Below, one piece after another: positions 55,612-64,000 of a stretch of DNA of 64,000 nucleotides. How positions within the stretch are numbered: the stretch's first letter is position 1; every line of letters starts with the position of its first letter. The DNA is from Shewanella sp. GD04112 (GTDB taxonomy: Bacteria; Pseudomonadota; Gammaproteobacteria; Enterobacterales; Shewanellaceae). The position numbers were made by a program, and so were the translations under genes. The notes beneath the pieces are model-generated. The model ran no database searches, was not told the origin of the DNA, and was given only the letters and a program-made list of their open reading frames with translations. Location: positions 3,968,001-4,032,000 of the forward strand of contig NZ_JAOEAL010000001.1 of assembly GCF_029835735.1 (NCBI RefSeq). Reading direction: 5' to 3'.

Positions 55612-55860
55612 TGCAGTCATCCTCTCCTCTGTCCTTTTGCCTGAGCGTTTCGCAGAATGCATCCATCGACGCACCTACTTTCGCCTTCGGCGCCACCTAT
55701 TATCGCGACTTAACGCAATCGGTAGTCTCTCCAGAGGCTCGTCCAGTAACAGTCCACGCCTTGCGGCACCTGAAAGAGTGCTTTGTATCGGGAAAGATCC
55801 CAAACAAAGTTGCCTCGTCGGTGTGGGGTTAATTCCCCACTCTCCTGCTACCTTCATCCG
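55612..55860 (-). ncRNA. Tandem glycine riboswitch (gcvT motif), upstream of agcS
   Basis: Two aptamers on the minus strand. Aptamer 1 (~55745-55858): GGAGAGTGGGG at 55845-55835, ACCGACGAGGCAA, and TTTCAGGTGCCGCAAGG. Aptamer 2 (~55622-55740): GGAGAGACTACC (55732-55721), GCGCCGAAGGCG (about 55692-55682), CTCAGGCAAAAGGAC (55645-55631). P1 of aptamer 2 pairs CCTCTG with CAGAGG. These are the conserved sequences of the glycine aptamer. The class is well established, including ahead of Na:alanine symporters in other Gammaproteobacteria. Confidence 0.93.
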
Positions 55861-55867
55861 AACGGAT

Positions 55868-55899
55868 TGTTAAATCGATAGTCCGCTATCGATTTAACA
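55868..55899. promoter_or_regulatory. 14-bp perfect inverted repeat upstream of riboswitch
   Basis: TGTTAAATCGATAG (55868-55881) and CTATCGATTTAACA (55886-55899) around a TCCG loop, followed on the minus strand by ATCCG-TT-CGGAT just before aptamer 1. It could be an operator, or the extreme 5' hairpin of the transcript. Confidence 0.4.
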
Positions 55900-56111
55900 G
55901 GGCGCACAGCATGCAACAAACACAAAAATAGCTCAAGCCCATTCGCTCACAGAATGGGGTTCTAAAACCACAATTGCAGAAAATTTAAACAGCATAAAAC
56001 CTAAGTCTGAATCCATGCAAAGTGAACCTTAAGGGCCAAATAGCAGTATCTATCAGAAGATAAAATGTTTTATCTTTAGTCGGGCTAAATGTTGCCAGAG
56101 TGGAAGGATAA

Positions 56112-56783
56112 ATGTCAGAAGTAGCCAAACTTATCCAAGTGAGTAAAAGTTTTCGCGACGGCGAGCAGCGCCATACCGTACTGCAAGCCGTCGATTTAAC
56201 CTTGCATCGCGGCGAAACCATCGCACTCACGGGCCCCAGCGGCAGCGGTAAAAGCACACTGCTAAATTTGATCGCAGGCTTTGAAACGCCAGACAGCGGC
56301 CAGATAGTGTTGAATCATCAATCCACCCAAGATTGGCAAGACAAACACTGGAGCGAGTTCAGGCGCAACCATTTGGGCGTGGTGTTTCAACAATTTAATC
56401 TGCTGACTCCGCTCAATGTGAGAAACAACATAGGTTTTTCACTCAATCTCAACGGCGCCAGTTGGAATCCTTGGTGCGATTATCTCGTCGACAAATTGGG
56501 GCTGGCTTCACTGCTCAATCGGCAGGTCGAGGCACTTTCAGGCGGGCAACAGCAAAGGGTCGCTATCGCCAGAGCCTTAGCCCACAACCCGAGTTTACTG
56601 CTGGCCGACGAACCCACGGGCAACCTCGATGATGAATCGGGCAAACAGGTGATGTCACTGCTGTGCGAACTGGCCAAAGAAAGCCAAACCAGCATCTTAA
56701 TGGTTACCCACAGTGAAGAATGCGCCGCCTTTATGCACAAACGCTGGCATCTTTCCCACGCCTCTGTGTCTATCTCCGGTTAA
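56112..56783 (+). CDS. ABC transporter ATP-binding protein (LolD/MacB-like)
   Basis: 223 aa. Walker A GPSGSGKST (~39-47), Q-loop FQQFNLL, signature LSGGQQQRVAIARAL and Walker B LLLADEPTGNLD. The sequence type matches the LolD/FtsE/MacB group that pairs with FtsX-fold permeases. AAGGATAA precedes the ATG. First gene of a three-gene set with a large permease and an AttH lipoprotein. Confidence 0.92.
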   Translation: MSEVAKLIQVSKSFRDGEQRHTVLQAVDLTLHRGETIALTGPSGSGKSTLLNLIAGFETPDSGQIVLNHQSTQDWQDKHWSEFRRNHLGVVFQQFNLLTPLNVRNNIGFSLNLNGASWNPWCDYLVDKLGLASLLNRQVEALSGGQQQRVAIARALAHNPSLLLADEPTGNLDDESGKQVMSLLCELAKESQTSILMVTHSEECAAFMHKRWHLSHASVSISG

Positions 56784-56787
56784 GTCG

Positions 56788-59457
56788 ATGATGAGTCCAG
56801 CATTAACCCCTAAGGCAAGTGGCAACAAAACCCCAAGCAGAAACCGCACATGGCTGCGGATCTATTGGGTATTAAGGGTCTTTCTCGCCCATTATCGCCA
56901 CGCGCCGCTGCAAGCGGGCGCGATTTTGCTCGGGCTTGCCCTCGCCGTGACTTTGCTTATCGGGGTTAAAGCCACCAATGATAATGCTATTCGCAGCTAC
57001 AGTGAGGCCACAGAACTCTTGAGCCAGCGGGCCGATGTGCTCTTAAGCGCGCCCATAGGTCAAGAAACCCTCGACGAATCCGTGTATTTCAGCCTAAGGC
57101 AAGCGGGCATCAGCCAAAGCCTTGCGGTTGTCAGTGGCAGAGTGGCGGGCATGAACGGTCAGTTTTGGCAAATTGAAGGCAGCGATATCGTCGCCGCGTT
57201 GACGGCGAGCCTAAGCCCAAAAGAGGGACAAAAGCACGACACCAGCACAAAGCAAGAAGCCAATCCAAGGATGTCGATGGGAGCGCTGCCGCTCGCCGAT
57301 TTAATGAGTGGTGAGCCGATAGTGGTCATGAGTCAGAGCCTTGCCAATAAAATTGCACCCAATGGTCAACTCGCCCTCGCGCCCGCATCTTTTGCGCCCG
57401 ACAAGCTTAAGGTCATCAGTATCGATGATAGCTGGGGACTGGGCAGTGCAATTCTGACCGACATTTCCCTCGCCCAAACGTTACTCGGAATGCAAGGCAA
57501 ACTCAGCTATATCGCTCTATTTAGTGACAGGGATAAGCTCCCCGCCTTAAAGCAGCGGCTCGATACCCAAGGGATTACGCCGCTTCGCGCCAGTTACAGT
57601 CAACAGGACCAAGGCCAAGCCTTGATGGCGCTTACCCGCAGTTTTCATTTAAACCTCAATGCGATGAGCATGTTAGCCTTTGTGGTCGGGCTGTTTATTG
57701 CCTATAACGGCGTGCGTTACAGCCTGATGAAACGCCAACGTCTATTAATCCAATTGCTGCAACAGGGCTTAGCGCGGCGTGAAGTCATGCTGGCCCTGCT
57801 TGGCGAGTTGCTGCTGTTGGTAGTATTGGGCTCGTTAATGGGATTTATCTTAGGATTACAGCTCAGTCACTGGTTGCAACCTATGGTCGCTATGACCTTA
57901 GAGCAGCTCTACGGCGCCCACTTGTTGCCAGGAATTTGGCAATGGCGTTGGTTGGCCGAGGCGATAGCCCTCACTTTAGTCGCCGCCCTAGCCGCCTGTT
58001 TACCCTTATATTTCGACTTAACTCGCCAATCCCTCGCCCAAGGCGCTAATCGTTATCAACAAACGCAGGCCCACAACAAAACCCATGGCAGGCAGTTTTT
58101 CTTAGCTTGCGGCCTGCTCACGCTCGCGGCAATACTCATGCCCTTCAGCCACAGCTATAACACCAGTTTGGTATTGTTGGGTATGCTCGCCGTCGCGATT
58201 CCATTGCTATTACCACAAGTATTGCACTGGGGCGTCAGCTTGCTGCTGCCATTAACTCGTCCCGGGCTTAAACAATATCTTCTCGCCGAAACCCGAGAGC
58301 TTATCGCGCCATTGTCCCTCGCCATGATGGCGATACTGCTGGCACTGAGCGCCAATGTGTCGATGAACACCTTAGTCGGTAGCTTCGAGCAAACCCTAAG
58401 AAGTTGGTTAGAAACCCGTCTGCATGCCGATTTATACCTGCGCCCCAGCGCCAGCCATATGGCCGAAGTGCGTGATAAGTTGCGCCAAGATCCCCGCCTG
58501 AGTGGCCTGTATCAGCAATGGCAAGTGGAGGCGGAAGCCTCTACCCAAGGGGCAGCGCAAACCATACCCGTCAACCTGATTAGCCGCGATGATGCATCGA
58601 TTCAACACACCAGCACACTCAAAGAAAGCTTGCCGGATCTCTGGCAAACCTACTTCGACGGACATTACGTGTTAGTCAGCGAACCTATGGCCATTAAGTA
58701 TCAACTGCAACTCGGGGATACTGTGGCGTTAAACGTACTGGACAAAACCGCCAACAATCCCGTCATAATCGCGGGGATTTATTACGACCACGGCAATACC
58801 CGCAATGAACTCATCATCAGCCATAAGCTATGGCAACGGGCGCAGCTACCCGTGTTACCCATTAGCCTTGCGGCCAGTTTCCACTCTGTCGAGCCAGAAG
58901 AGCAAACCACTGCGACTCAGCGCAAACTCAGCGAGGCTGAGCTAGATGAACTGCAAGGGCAATTGGCCGTTACATTGGGCTTAGCGCAGGCGCAAATTTA
59001 CAGCCAAGCCAAGATCAAGGCTCAGGCCATTGCCATGTTTAAACGCACCTTCTCAATCACCTTAGTGCTCAATAGCTTAACTTTGCTGGTGGCGGCCATA
59101 GGGCTATTTAGCGCCTGCTTGATGTTAACTCAATCCCGGCAAGCGCCATTGGCAAGACTGTATTCCCTTGGGGTGAGTCGCAGTAAGCTGCGGACTATGG
59201 TGTTCAGCCAGATGCTGCTGGTCGTGGTCATCACTTGCCTGATGGCCATGCCCACAGGCGCACTGCTCGGCTATTTATTGATTGATAAAATCACCCTGCA
59301 GGCCTTCGGCTGGACAATCAAGATGATTTGGGATTGGTTTGCCTATGGAAAAGCCATCCTCATTGCCCTAGTGACCTGCACCTTAGCCGTACTCTTACCG
59401 CTTTACTGGCAAACCCGCAGGCCCTTAATCGCCAGTTTGCAGCAGGAAACCCTATGA
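56788..59457 (+). CDS. FtsX-type ABC permease (duplicated)
   Basis: 889 aa from ATG 56788 (next ATG 56791); an extension to 56713 overlaps the ATPase and is unlikely. Two FtsX-like halves with membrane helices at ~30-50, ~300-440 (several), ~475-560 and ~770-880, and large periplasmic loops. Motif SLMKRQRLLIQLLQQGLARRE and LARLYSLGVSRSKLR are the ATPase-coupling stretches. The ATPase stop is 4 bp upstream. Role: likely lipoprotein or efflux-type mechanotransmission, together with AttH. Confidence 0.9.
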   Translation: MMSPALTPKASGNKTPSRNRTWLRIYWVLRVFLAHYRHAPLQAGAILLGLALAVTLLIGVKATNDNAIRSYSEATELLSQRADVLLSAPIGQETLDESVYFSLRQAGISQSLAVVSGRVAGMNGQFWQIEGSDIVAALTASLSPKEGQKHDTSTKQEANPRMSMGALPLADLMSGEPIVVMSQSLANKIAPNGQLALAPASFAPDKLKVISIDDSWGLGSAILTDISLAQTLLGMQGKLSYIALFSDRDKLPALKQRLDTQGITPLRASYSQQDQGQALMALTRSFHLNLNAMSMLAFVVGLFIAYNGVRYSLMKRQRLLIQLLQQGLARREVMLALLGELLLLVVLGSLMGFILGLQLSHWLQPMVAMTLEQLYGAHLLPGIWQWRWLAEAIALTLVAALAACLPLYFDLTRQSLAQGANRYQQTQAHNKTHGRQFFLACGLLTLAAILMPFSHSYNTSLVLLGMLAVAIPLLLPQVLHWGVSLLLPLTRPGLKQYLLAETRELIAPLSLAMMAILLALSANVSMNTLVGSFEQTLRSWLETRLHADLYLRPSASHMAEVRDKLRQDPRLSGLYQQWQVEAEASTQGAAQTIPVNLISRDDASIQHTSTLKESLPDLWQTYFDGHYVLVSEPMAIKYQLQLGDTVALNVLDKTANNPVIIAGIYYDHGNTRNELIISHKLWQRAQLPVLPISLAASFHSVEPEEQTTATQRKLSEAELDELQGQLAVTLGLAQAQIYSQAKIKAQAIAMFKRTFSITLVLNSLTLLVAAIGLFSACLMLTQSRQAPLARLYSLGVSRSKLRTMVFSQMLLVVVITCLMAMPTGALLGYLLIDKITLQAFGWTIKMIWDWFAYGKAILIALVTCTLAVLLPLYWQTRRPLIASLQQETL

Positions 59458-60704
59458 ACGCACGCGTATATCAAACCAAGGCTTGGCGCGTTAATACATT
59501 AGCGTCTGCAACGCGATTTAAGATCAGCACAAGCGCAGGCTTTATCTTGAAGAGTGTCATAGGTGGCTTACTGCTTGCGACAATAAGCGGCTGCGATAAT
59601 GCGCCTTCAACGACCGAGCCTCAATCCATGGGGGCTTTACTGGGGCAAGCAAGCGCAGATAGCCAAAGCTTTGCTAAGGTGACGCCAGGAAACCGCTTTC
59701 AATTTCCTCAAGATCACCTCGCCCACCAGAATTTTCGTCAAGAATGGTGGTATCTCACCGCCAATTTAACCACTGAGAATGGCGAGCAACTTGGCGCCCA
59801 ATGGACGCAATTTAGGGTGGCGCTAAAACCTAAGCACTCTGAACCGCAAAACGTGGAACCTAATCCTAAGTCCACTTGGGCGACTGAACAGCTTTATTTT
59901 GCCCATAGCGCACTCACCTCCAGCACTTCTCACCTCGCCCATGAAAAATGGTCGCGGGCGCATCCATCACTTGCAGGGGTAAGCGCAAATCCCTACCAAA
60001 TTCGCCTCGATAATTGGCAATGGCGCAGTAAATCGAATGAGTTATTCCCTGCAACCTTGAGCGTTGCAACCGACGACTTTAGTTATCAACTCGAGCTTAA
60101 CAGTCAAGCGCCACTGCAATATCAAGGAGATAAGGGTTACAGCATTAAGAGTCGCGACGGCAAGGTCGCCTCTTACTACTACAGCCAACCCTTTATCACG
60201 ATTCACGGCGAAATCACCCGCCATATCAAGACCAATGGCCAAGTGGAAAACCGCGTCGAAAAAGTCACAGGCCAAGGCTGGCTAGATAGAGAATGGAGTT
60301 CGCAGTTTTTAAATAAGAGCCAGCAGGGCTGGGATTGGTTTGCTCTTAGGTTAGATGATGGTTCGGCGCTGATGTTATTTCAGCTCAGGGAACAATCCTC
60401 CGATAAAGCGCAATCGGCCTTTTACAGCGCCAGACGAATGTTTGCCGATGGCACCGGACGCAACATTAATTCCCGCGATACCCCAGATGGGATAAAAATG
60501 ACGCCACTCGAGTGGCAAACCACCAGCACGGGTAAATACCCGATCCGCTGGCAAGTGCAAATCCCAAGCGAGCAAATCGACATTCGCATTTCCCCCTTAA
60601 ATCCCAATAGCGCCATGGCGTTATCCACCCAGTATTGGGAAGGCCCAATTGAGCTTAAAGGCAGCCATAGCGGCACGGGTTATATGGAGCTGACGGGCTA
60701 TTAA
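59454..60704 (+). CDS. AttH-like lipoprotein (lipocalin/hydroxyneurosporene-synthase fold)
   Basis: 416 aa from ATG 59454, which overlaps the permease stop (ATGA). A basic region then LLLATISGC, a lipoprotein signal with lipobox Cys (~45). The mature part is AttH/CrtC-type: FPQDHLAHQNFRQEWWYLTANL, GQGWLDREWSSQ...GWDWFALRLDDG and ALSTQYWEGPIELKG. AttH members form a two-lobed lipocalin fold with a pocket for lipid-like ligands. The set ATPase-permease-AttH is the att/AttEFGH arrangement. Extracytoplasmic binding partner is inferred. Confidence 0.85.
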   Translation: MNARVYQTKAWRVNTLASATRFKISTSAGFILKSVIGGLLLATISGCDNAPSTTEPQSMGALLGQASADSQSFAKVTPGNRFQFPQDHLAHQNFRQEWWYLTANLTTENGEQLGAQWTQFRVALKPKHSEPQNVEPNPKSTWATEQLYFAHSALTSSTSHLAHEKWSRAHPSLAGVSANPYQIRLDNWQWRSKSNELFPATLSVATDDFSYQLELNSQAPLQYQGDKGYSIKSRDGKVASYYYSQPFITIHGEITRHIKTNGQVENRVEKVTGQGWLDREWSSQFLNKSQQGWDWFALRLDDGSALMLFQLREQSSDKAQSAFYSARRMFADGTGRNINSRDTPDGIKMTPLEWQTTSTGKYPIRWQVQIPSEQIDIRISPLNPNSAMALSTQYWEGPIELKGSHSGTGYMELTGY

Positions 60705-60938
60705 TTTCCATAAGTCTGGCTCAGTTCTAATGTGATCTCCATATCAAAAACAGCGACTTAACACGCATTATCCTCATACTATCGATTGCAAATGCTGTTG
60801 AATTTTCACTCAGTGATTGCATTTCGATTGAAATCCCAATAAATTATTATGACAACGTTGTCAAAACAATCAAAACAACAAGATAGCCATCGTAATCACG
60901 GACGATTCTATTCAGTTCAATAACACAGGGAGGGGTGA
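60705..60938. other. Promoter region of the minor-pilin operon
   Basis: 233 bp between attH and the pilin genes. It is AT-rich. I find no credible sigma-54 -24/-12 pair or terminator by eye. Confidence 0.35.
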
Positions 60939-61310
60939 ATGAGCGCTTTACGTAAAGGGTTTACCCTGATTGAACTGATGATCGCCGTCGCCATTATTGG
61001 CATTCTTGCCGCCATTGCGATTCCTTCGTTTAATGAGTACTTGAAACAAGGCCGACGCTTCGATGCGCAGCAATATCTCGTCAGTAGCGCCCAAGCGCTA
61101 GAGCGCCATTATTCCCGCAACGGCCTGTATCCCGCTTCGCAGAGTTTAACCAACAGTGCCTATTACCGTTTTAGCTACACGCCCACGGCGGATAAATTAG
61201 GTTTTAGCCTCAAGGCCGTCCCCACCAGTCGTCAGTCGGATTCCTGCGGCACCTTAAGCCTCGACCATAAAGGTGTACGCGCCCCTGCAACCCATTGCTG
61301 GACCCACTAA
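60939..61310 (+). CDS. Type IV prepilin, PilE-like
   Basis: 123 aa. Leader MSALRKG ends before FTLIELMIAVAIIGILAAIAIPSF, the class III signal and hydrophobic helix with Glu5. A globular part with two cysteines near the C-terminus (SCGTLSLDHKG...HCWTH) is typical of PilE minor pilins. GGGAGGG lies before the ATG. First gene of the minor-pilin operon; next gene starts 1 bp later. Confidence 0.9.
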   Translation: MSALRKGFTLIELMIAVAIIGILAAIAIPSFNEYLKQGRRFDAQQYLVSSAQALERHYSRNGLYPASQSLTNSAYYRFSYTPTADKLGFSLKAVPTSRQSDSCGTLSLDHKGVRAPATHCWTH

Positions 61311-61311
61311 G

Positions 61312-61746
61312 ATGGTAAGTCACACTAAAGCAGGGTTTACCTTAGTCGAATTACTGGTCGCTATTGCCATCATAGGCATCTTGGCGAGCATCGCCCTGCC
61401 TTCCTATCGGGATCTGATCGCCAGAGAAAGCCTCACCAGCACGGCGAATGAACTGATCTCCAGTTATAAATTCGCCCGTGGCGAAGCCATCAAACGCAAT
61501 CAGGCGGTGACTCTGGAAGCGACAGAAGATGGACGCTGGCTAGTTATCAGCAATCAGGAACAACTTAAGGTCTTTAGCCCATCTAACCGCGGCGTCAGCA
61601 TCGATGGTTTTAACACCCTCAATATCAATGCGACAGGCAACACCACCAAAACCCAGATGAGCCTCGAAAACACCCAAGGCGAAACGCTCAATCTGTGCAT
61701 ATTGCCAAGCGGGCAAAGTTATTTACAGGAGGCGGCATGCGCATAG
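61312..61746 (+). CDS. Minor prepilin, FimT/GspH-like
   Basis: 144 aa from ATG 61312 (MVSHTKAG^FTLVELLVAIAIIGIL); an upstream in-frame start at 61273 overlaps pilE. The body (TANELISSYKFARGEAIKRNQAVTL, then a beta-rich end with LNLCILPSGQ) fits FimT/GspH. It initiates or tunes pilus assembly as a minor pilin. Overlaps the next gene by 10 bp. Confidence 0.88.
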   Translation: MVSHTKAGFTLVELLVAIAIIGILASIALPSYRDLIARESLTSTANELISSYKFARGEAIKRNQAVTLEATEDGRWLVISNQEQLKVFSPSNRGVSIDGFNTLNINATGNTTKTQMSLENTQGETLNLCILPSGQSYLQEAACA

Positions 61747-62144
61747 TCACACTGAGTGAGAAACAACAAGGCTTTACCATGACCGAAGTGCTGATTTCAT
61801 TAGTGGTTTCGGTCACTTCGCTACTGTCGCTCGGCAAAGCTCAGTTATCTTCATTGCAGCATGCGACCAATAGCTTCCAGTATACGGTCGCCACCATTCA
61901 AGCGCAGAATGCCATTGAAAGGATCTGGCCGAGGATCTGCGATATTCAGCGCCAACCCGCACGCTTTGAGGATGTCAATTTTAGGGCCAGTCTTAGCCAA
62001 GATATCCCCAGCGGTTACACCTTAGTGCTACCGAACACTTATCAAGACACTATGCCCATCACTGTGACTTGGCAGGACGGCCGCATTGAGGACAATAACA
62101 GTGTGAGCCTCAACGCCAGCTTTCCGCACTTATGTCAGGTGTAG
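61737..62144 (+). CDS. Minor prepilin, PilV-like
   Basis: 135 aa from ATG 61737, with GGAGGCGG upstream, a good Shine-Dalgarno inside the end of the previous gene. Leader ends KQQG^FTMTEVLISLVVSVTSLLSLGKAQL. The PilV-type body includes CDIQRQ. Annotating it from 61695 is not needed. The stop is 2 bp before the next ATG. Confidence 0.85.
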   Translation: MRIVTLSEKQQGFTMTEVLISLVVSVTSLLSLGKAQLSSLQHATNSFQYTVATIQAQNAIERIWPRICDIQRQPARFEDVNFRASLSQDIPSGYTLVLPNTYQDTMPITVTWQDGRIEDNNSVSLNASFPHLCQV

Positions 62145-62146
62145 CT

Positions 62147-62689
62147 ATGTCCTTAAGCGCGAAAAAACAGCAAGCGGGATTTAGCTTATCAGAGCTGATG
62201 ATCGCTATGGTGCTTGGGCTGATTATTATGCTGGCCGTGGTCAACTTTTTCGCCCCGCTCAAGGCCACTGTTGAAGAAAGTAAACGCCTCGAAAACGCTG
62301 CCGATGCGCTGAGATACGCCACCCTCAGCCTTAGCAAGAGCGTCAAACGTGCATCAAATATCGTATCCCTCAGCGCGAATGAGTTAGTGCTCGCAGTTGC
62401 AGCATCCCCAGCCCAGCCGAGTTTAACTTGCCTAGGAACCAGCAAAACCAGCGATTACAACGAAACCTACCGTTTTGACGCCCCCAATCTGAGCTGCGAC
62501 GACGGCGATGGCGCTCAGGTGTTACTCACAGGGCTAGAATCGACCCGTTTTGCACTTAATGGCGAACTGGTGACTGTAGTACTCAAGCCCGAAAAACTCC
62601 CCGCGCAATATGGCCAAGGGATCCAGCTCGATATCGCCCTGCGTAAATCCCTATGGCAACAAGCCCTCAACAGCCAACAGAACCCATAA
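62147..62689 (+). CDS. Minor prepilin, PilW-like
   Basis: 180 aa from ATG 62147 (MSLSAKKQQAG^FSLSELMIAMVLGLIIML); ATG 62132 would overlap PilV and lacks advantage. The later part contains two short Cys pairs (LTCLGTSK, NLSCDDGD). PilW is a minor pilin of the PilVWXY priming complex. Ends 15 bp before the PilX-like start. Confidence 0.85.
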   Translation: MSLSAKKQQAGFSLSELMIAMVLGLIIMLAVVNFFAPLKATVEESKRLENAADALRYATLSLSKSVKRASNIVSLSANELVLAVAASPAQPSLTCLGTSKTSDYNETYRFDAPNLSCDDGDGAQVLLTGLESTRFALNGELVTVVLKPEKLPAQYGQGIQLDIALRKSLWQQALNSQQNP

Positions 62690-62704
62690 AGCAAGGAAGC
62701 CATA

Positions 62705-64000
62705 ATGGACAATCTAAGACCAGCTCTAGGCAATAAGGAACATGGCGCGGTACTGCTTATCGTCTTAGTCTTCAGTCTGTTAGCGAGTTTGCTGGTGGTC
62801 ACGTCCCTCAGGGATAACCTAGTACAAGAGCGACTGAGTGGTAACTTTCACAAGCAGGTCAATGCGCAGCTACTCGCCGAACAGGGAATGCACGAGAGTT
62901 ACAACCAACTCAAGACTCAGCTGCAGCGTGCGCCCAATCAAGGCCTGCAAACCCTTTATGAGCAACTCCCCGCCGAAGCCGATGGCAGCCTCGAAGGCAG
63001 CAGTTATGCCCTCGAAAACGGTCAAATCGCCGGGGCCGATCTTAGCCTCGACAGTCGTGGCAATCATTTAGAGGGTGAGGCCAAACTCAACGCCCAGTTC
63101 ACACTGCAGGGCAGTCACGGAAATACGATTTTCAATGATGCGATTGTGTCCTGCGAAAGCTTAAACCTTACCGGTAGCAGTAGCATCGATGGCTACGATT
63201 CCCGCAAAGGCGCCTATGGCGATAGCATCAGTAATGGCCAAGGAGGCAGTGAGCTTAATCAGCATGGCAAAGGCAATGTCACGACCATTGAGCCCAATGC
63301 CAATATTACGCTCACGGGCAACGCGCCAATTTACGGCGATGTCAGCGCCACGGGCAGCGTCACCCTCACCGGTTCGTCGGATATCCACGGCAGCATTCAA
63401 GCCAATAATGATGTCACCCTGGGCACTGGGACCATAGGCGGGAATGTCGCGGCGGGCAATAACTTTAACTTGGCCAACAGCGGCACGGTGGAAGGTTCGG
63501 TCAAAGCCAATAATAATGCCGCCACGGCGCCCAAAGCCCAGGTAAATGGCACATTGCAATATGGTGGCGACGGCAACTTTCATCAAGACAGCCAAATTGG
63601 CAACCTAGTCAACGCGCGCCCTAATGTGCCACCCGTGCCGACAAAATCCTGCGACCCATTGGATATTGGCGCTGTGATGGGCGGCTTTAAGATGCCAAAT
63701 AACGGCGCGCGCAGGATTGATTCAAACGCCAATGTCACTATCACGCCATCGGGGTCGAGTAAGACCGAACTCGGCTGGAAAGGTGATTATTTCCCGAGCC
63801 TTACCCCCACGTCAGAAAACATCTTCGGTAGTGACACCCCAGTATTTAACCTCGACAGCTTAGTCATGAGTGCCGATGGGGTGCTCAATATCAGTGGCGG
63901 CGATGTCACCCTGATAGTCAATGGTGACTTTAAGATGAGTGGTTCGAATCAGCTAAATATTGCCCCGGGCTCTAGCCTTACACTGTTTGTGGGCGGTGAA
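62705..64000 (+). CDS. PilX-like pilus assembly protein with polymer-forming-like domain (partial)
   Basis: Runs off the window end; 432 codons are seen, no stop. AAGGAAG precedes ATG 62705. N-terminus MDNLRPALGNKEHGAVLLIVLVFSLLASLLVVTSL is the PilX N-terminal helix (Glu replaced by H-G-A type; typical of PilX). After ~residue 135 the chain becomes low-complexity beta-helical, rich in N/G/T with repeats such as ITLTGNAPIYGDVSATGSVTLTG, like bactofilin-type or DUF7305 repeats. The open frame continues unbroken from 62705 to 64000. Confidence 0.8.
   Translation, partial: MDNLRPALGNKEHGAVLLIVLVFSLLASLLVVTSLRDNLVQERLSGNFHKQVNAQLLAEQGMHESYNQLKTQLQRAPNQGLQTLYEQLPAEADGSLEGSSYALENGQIAGADLSLDSRGNHLEGEAKLNAQFTLQGSHGNTIFNDAIVSCESLNLTGSSSIDGYDSRKGAYGDSISNGQGGSELNQHGKGNVTTIEPNANITLTGNAPIYGDVSATGSVTLTGSSDIHGSIQANNDVTLGTGTIGGNVAAGNNFNLANSGTVEGSVKANNNAATAPKAQVNGTLQYGGDGNFHQDSQIGNLVNARPNVPPVPTKSCDPLDIGAVMGGFKMPNNGARRIDSNANVTITPSGSSKTELGWKGDYFPSLTPTSENIFGSDTPVFNLDSLVMSADGVLNISGGDVTLIVNGDFKMSGSNQLNIAPGSSLTLFVGGE

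Noticed and set aside
60705..60938. Sigma-54 promoter for the pilin operon
   Set aside because: The only TGGC candidate has no matching -12 element at the right distance.

Overview
The window looks like a Shewanella chromosome (Gammaproteobacteria, Alteromonadales). Evidence is the gene content and order: nqrABCDEF, a yheV/yheS/yheT/yheU/prkB block, dksA-gluQ-pcnB-folK-panB-panC, a csgBA/csgD curli locus, a glycine-riboswitch-controlled AgcS symporter and a minor-pilin operon. Codon use and protein similarity fit that genus. The species cannot be fixed from sequence alone. Most of the window is ordinary core genome; the accessory material sits in short intergenic islands.

Layout. 0-3.4 kb: a MarR-GNAT fusion, a serine beta-lactamase-fold protein, a hairpin-rich dispersed repeat and a small membrane protein. 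3.4-9.4 kb: complete Na+-translocating NADH:quinone reductase operon on the minus strand. 9.4-18 kb: aldo/keto reductase Tas, a VOC protein, a CbrC-like protein, a His/Cys-rich small protein with a ZnuD-like TonB receptor, DbpA and a pirin. 18-20.4 kb: an island with another hairpin repeat, then integron-type gene cassettes with attC-like sites but no integrase in view (CALIN-like). Its genes are an Imm26-like protein, a DUF6985-like protein and a frameshifted secreted protein. A second full copy of the first dispersed repeat closes the island in inverted orientation. 20.5-29 kb: the yheV...prkB block, interrupted by a minus-strand oxidoreductase group (GFA protein, GMC flavoprotein and its Tat-signal partner), followed by five ~77-bp tandem repeats.

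29-38 kb: acetyltransferase, PepB, SfsA, DksA, GluQ, poly(A) polymerase (apparent AUU start), folate and pantothenate genes. 38-45 kb: a secreted multidomain subtilase divergent from a curli operon (CsgB-like nucleator plus an unusually long CsgA-like protein), and a CsgD-like regulator. csgEFG are not in the window. 45-54 kb: YjdF-family membrane protein, SerA, YgfZ, and a two-gene signalling operon (1767-aa hybrid kinase plus HD-GYP response regulator). 54-64 kb: AgcS transporter with tandem glycine riboswitch, an ABC ATPase/FtsX-type permease/AttH lipoprotein operon, and a minor-pilin operon cut by the window end inside a PilX-like gene.

Most notable observations: the cassette island with a homopolymer frameshift; a pair of inverted ~240-bp structured repeats whose hairpin shows three compensated base pairs; the 77-bp tandem repeats; the AUU start of pcnB; the possible SD-sequestering switch below the glycine riboswitch; and the long CsgA.
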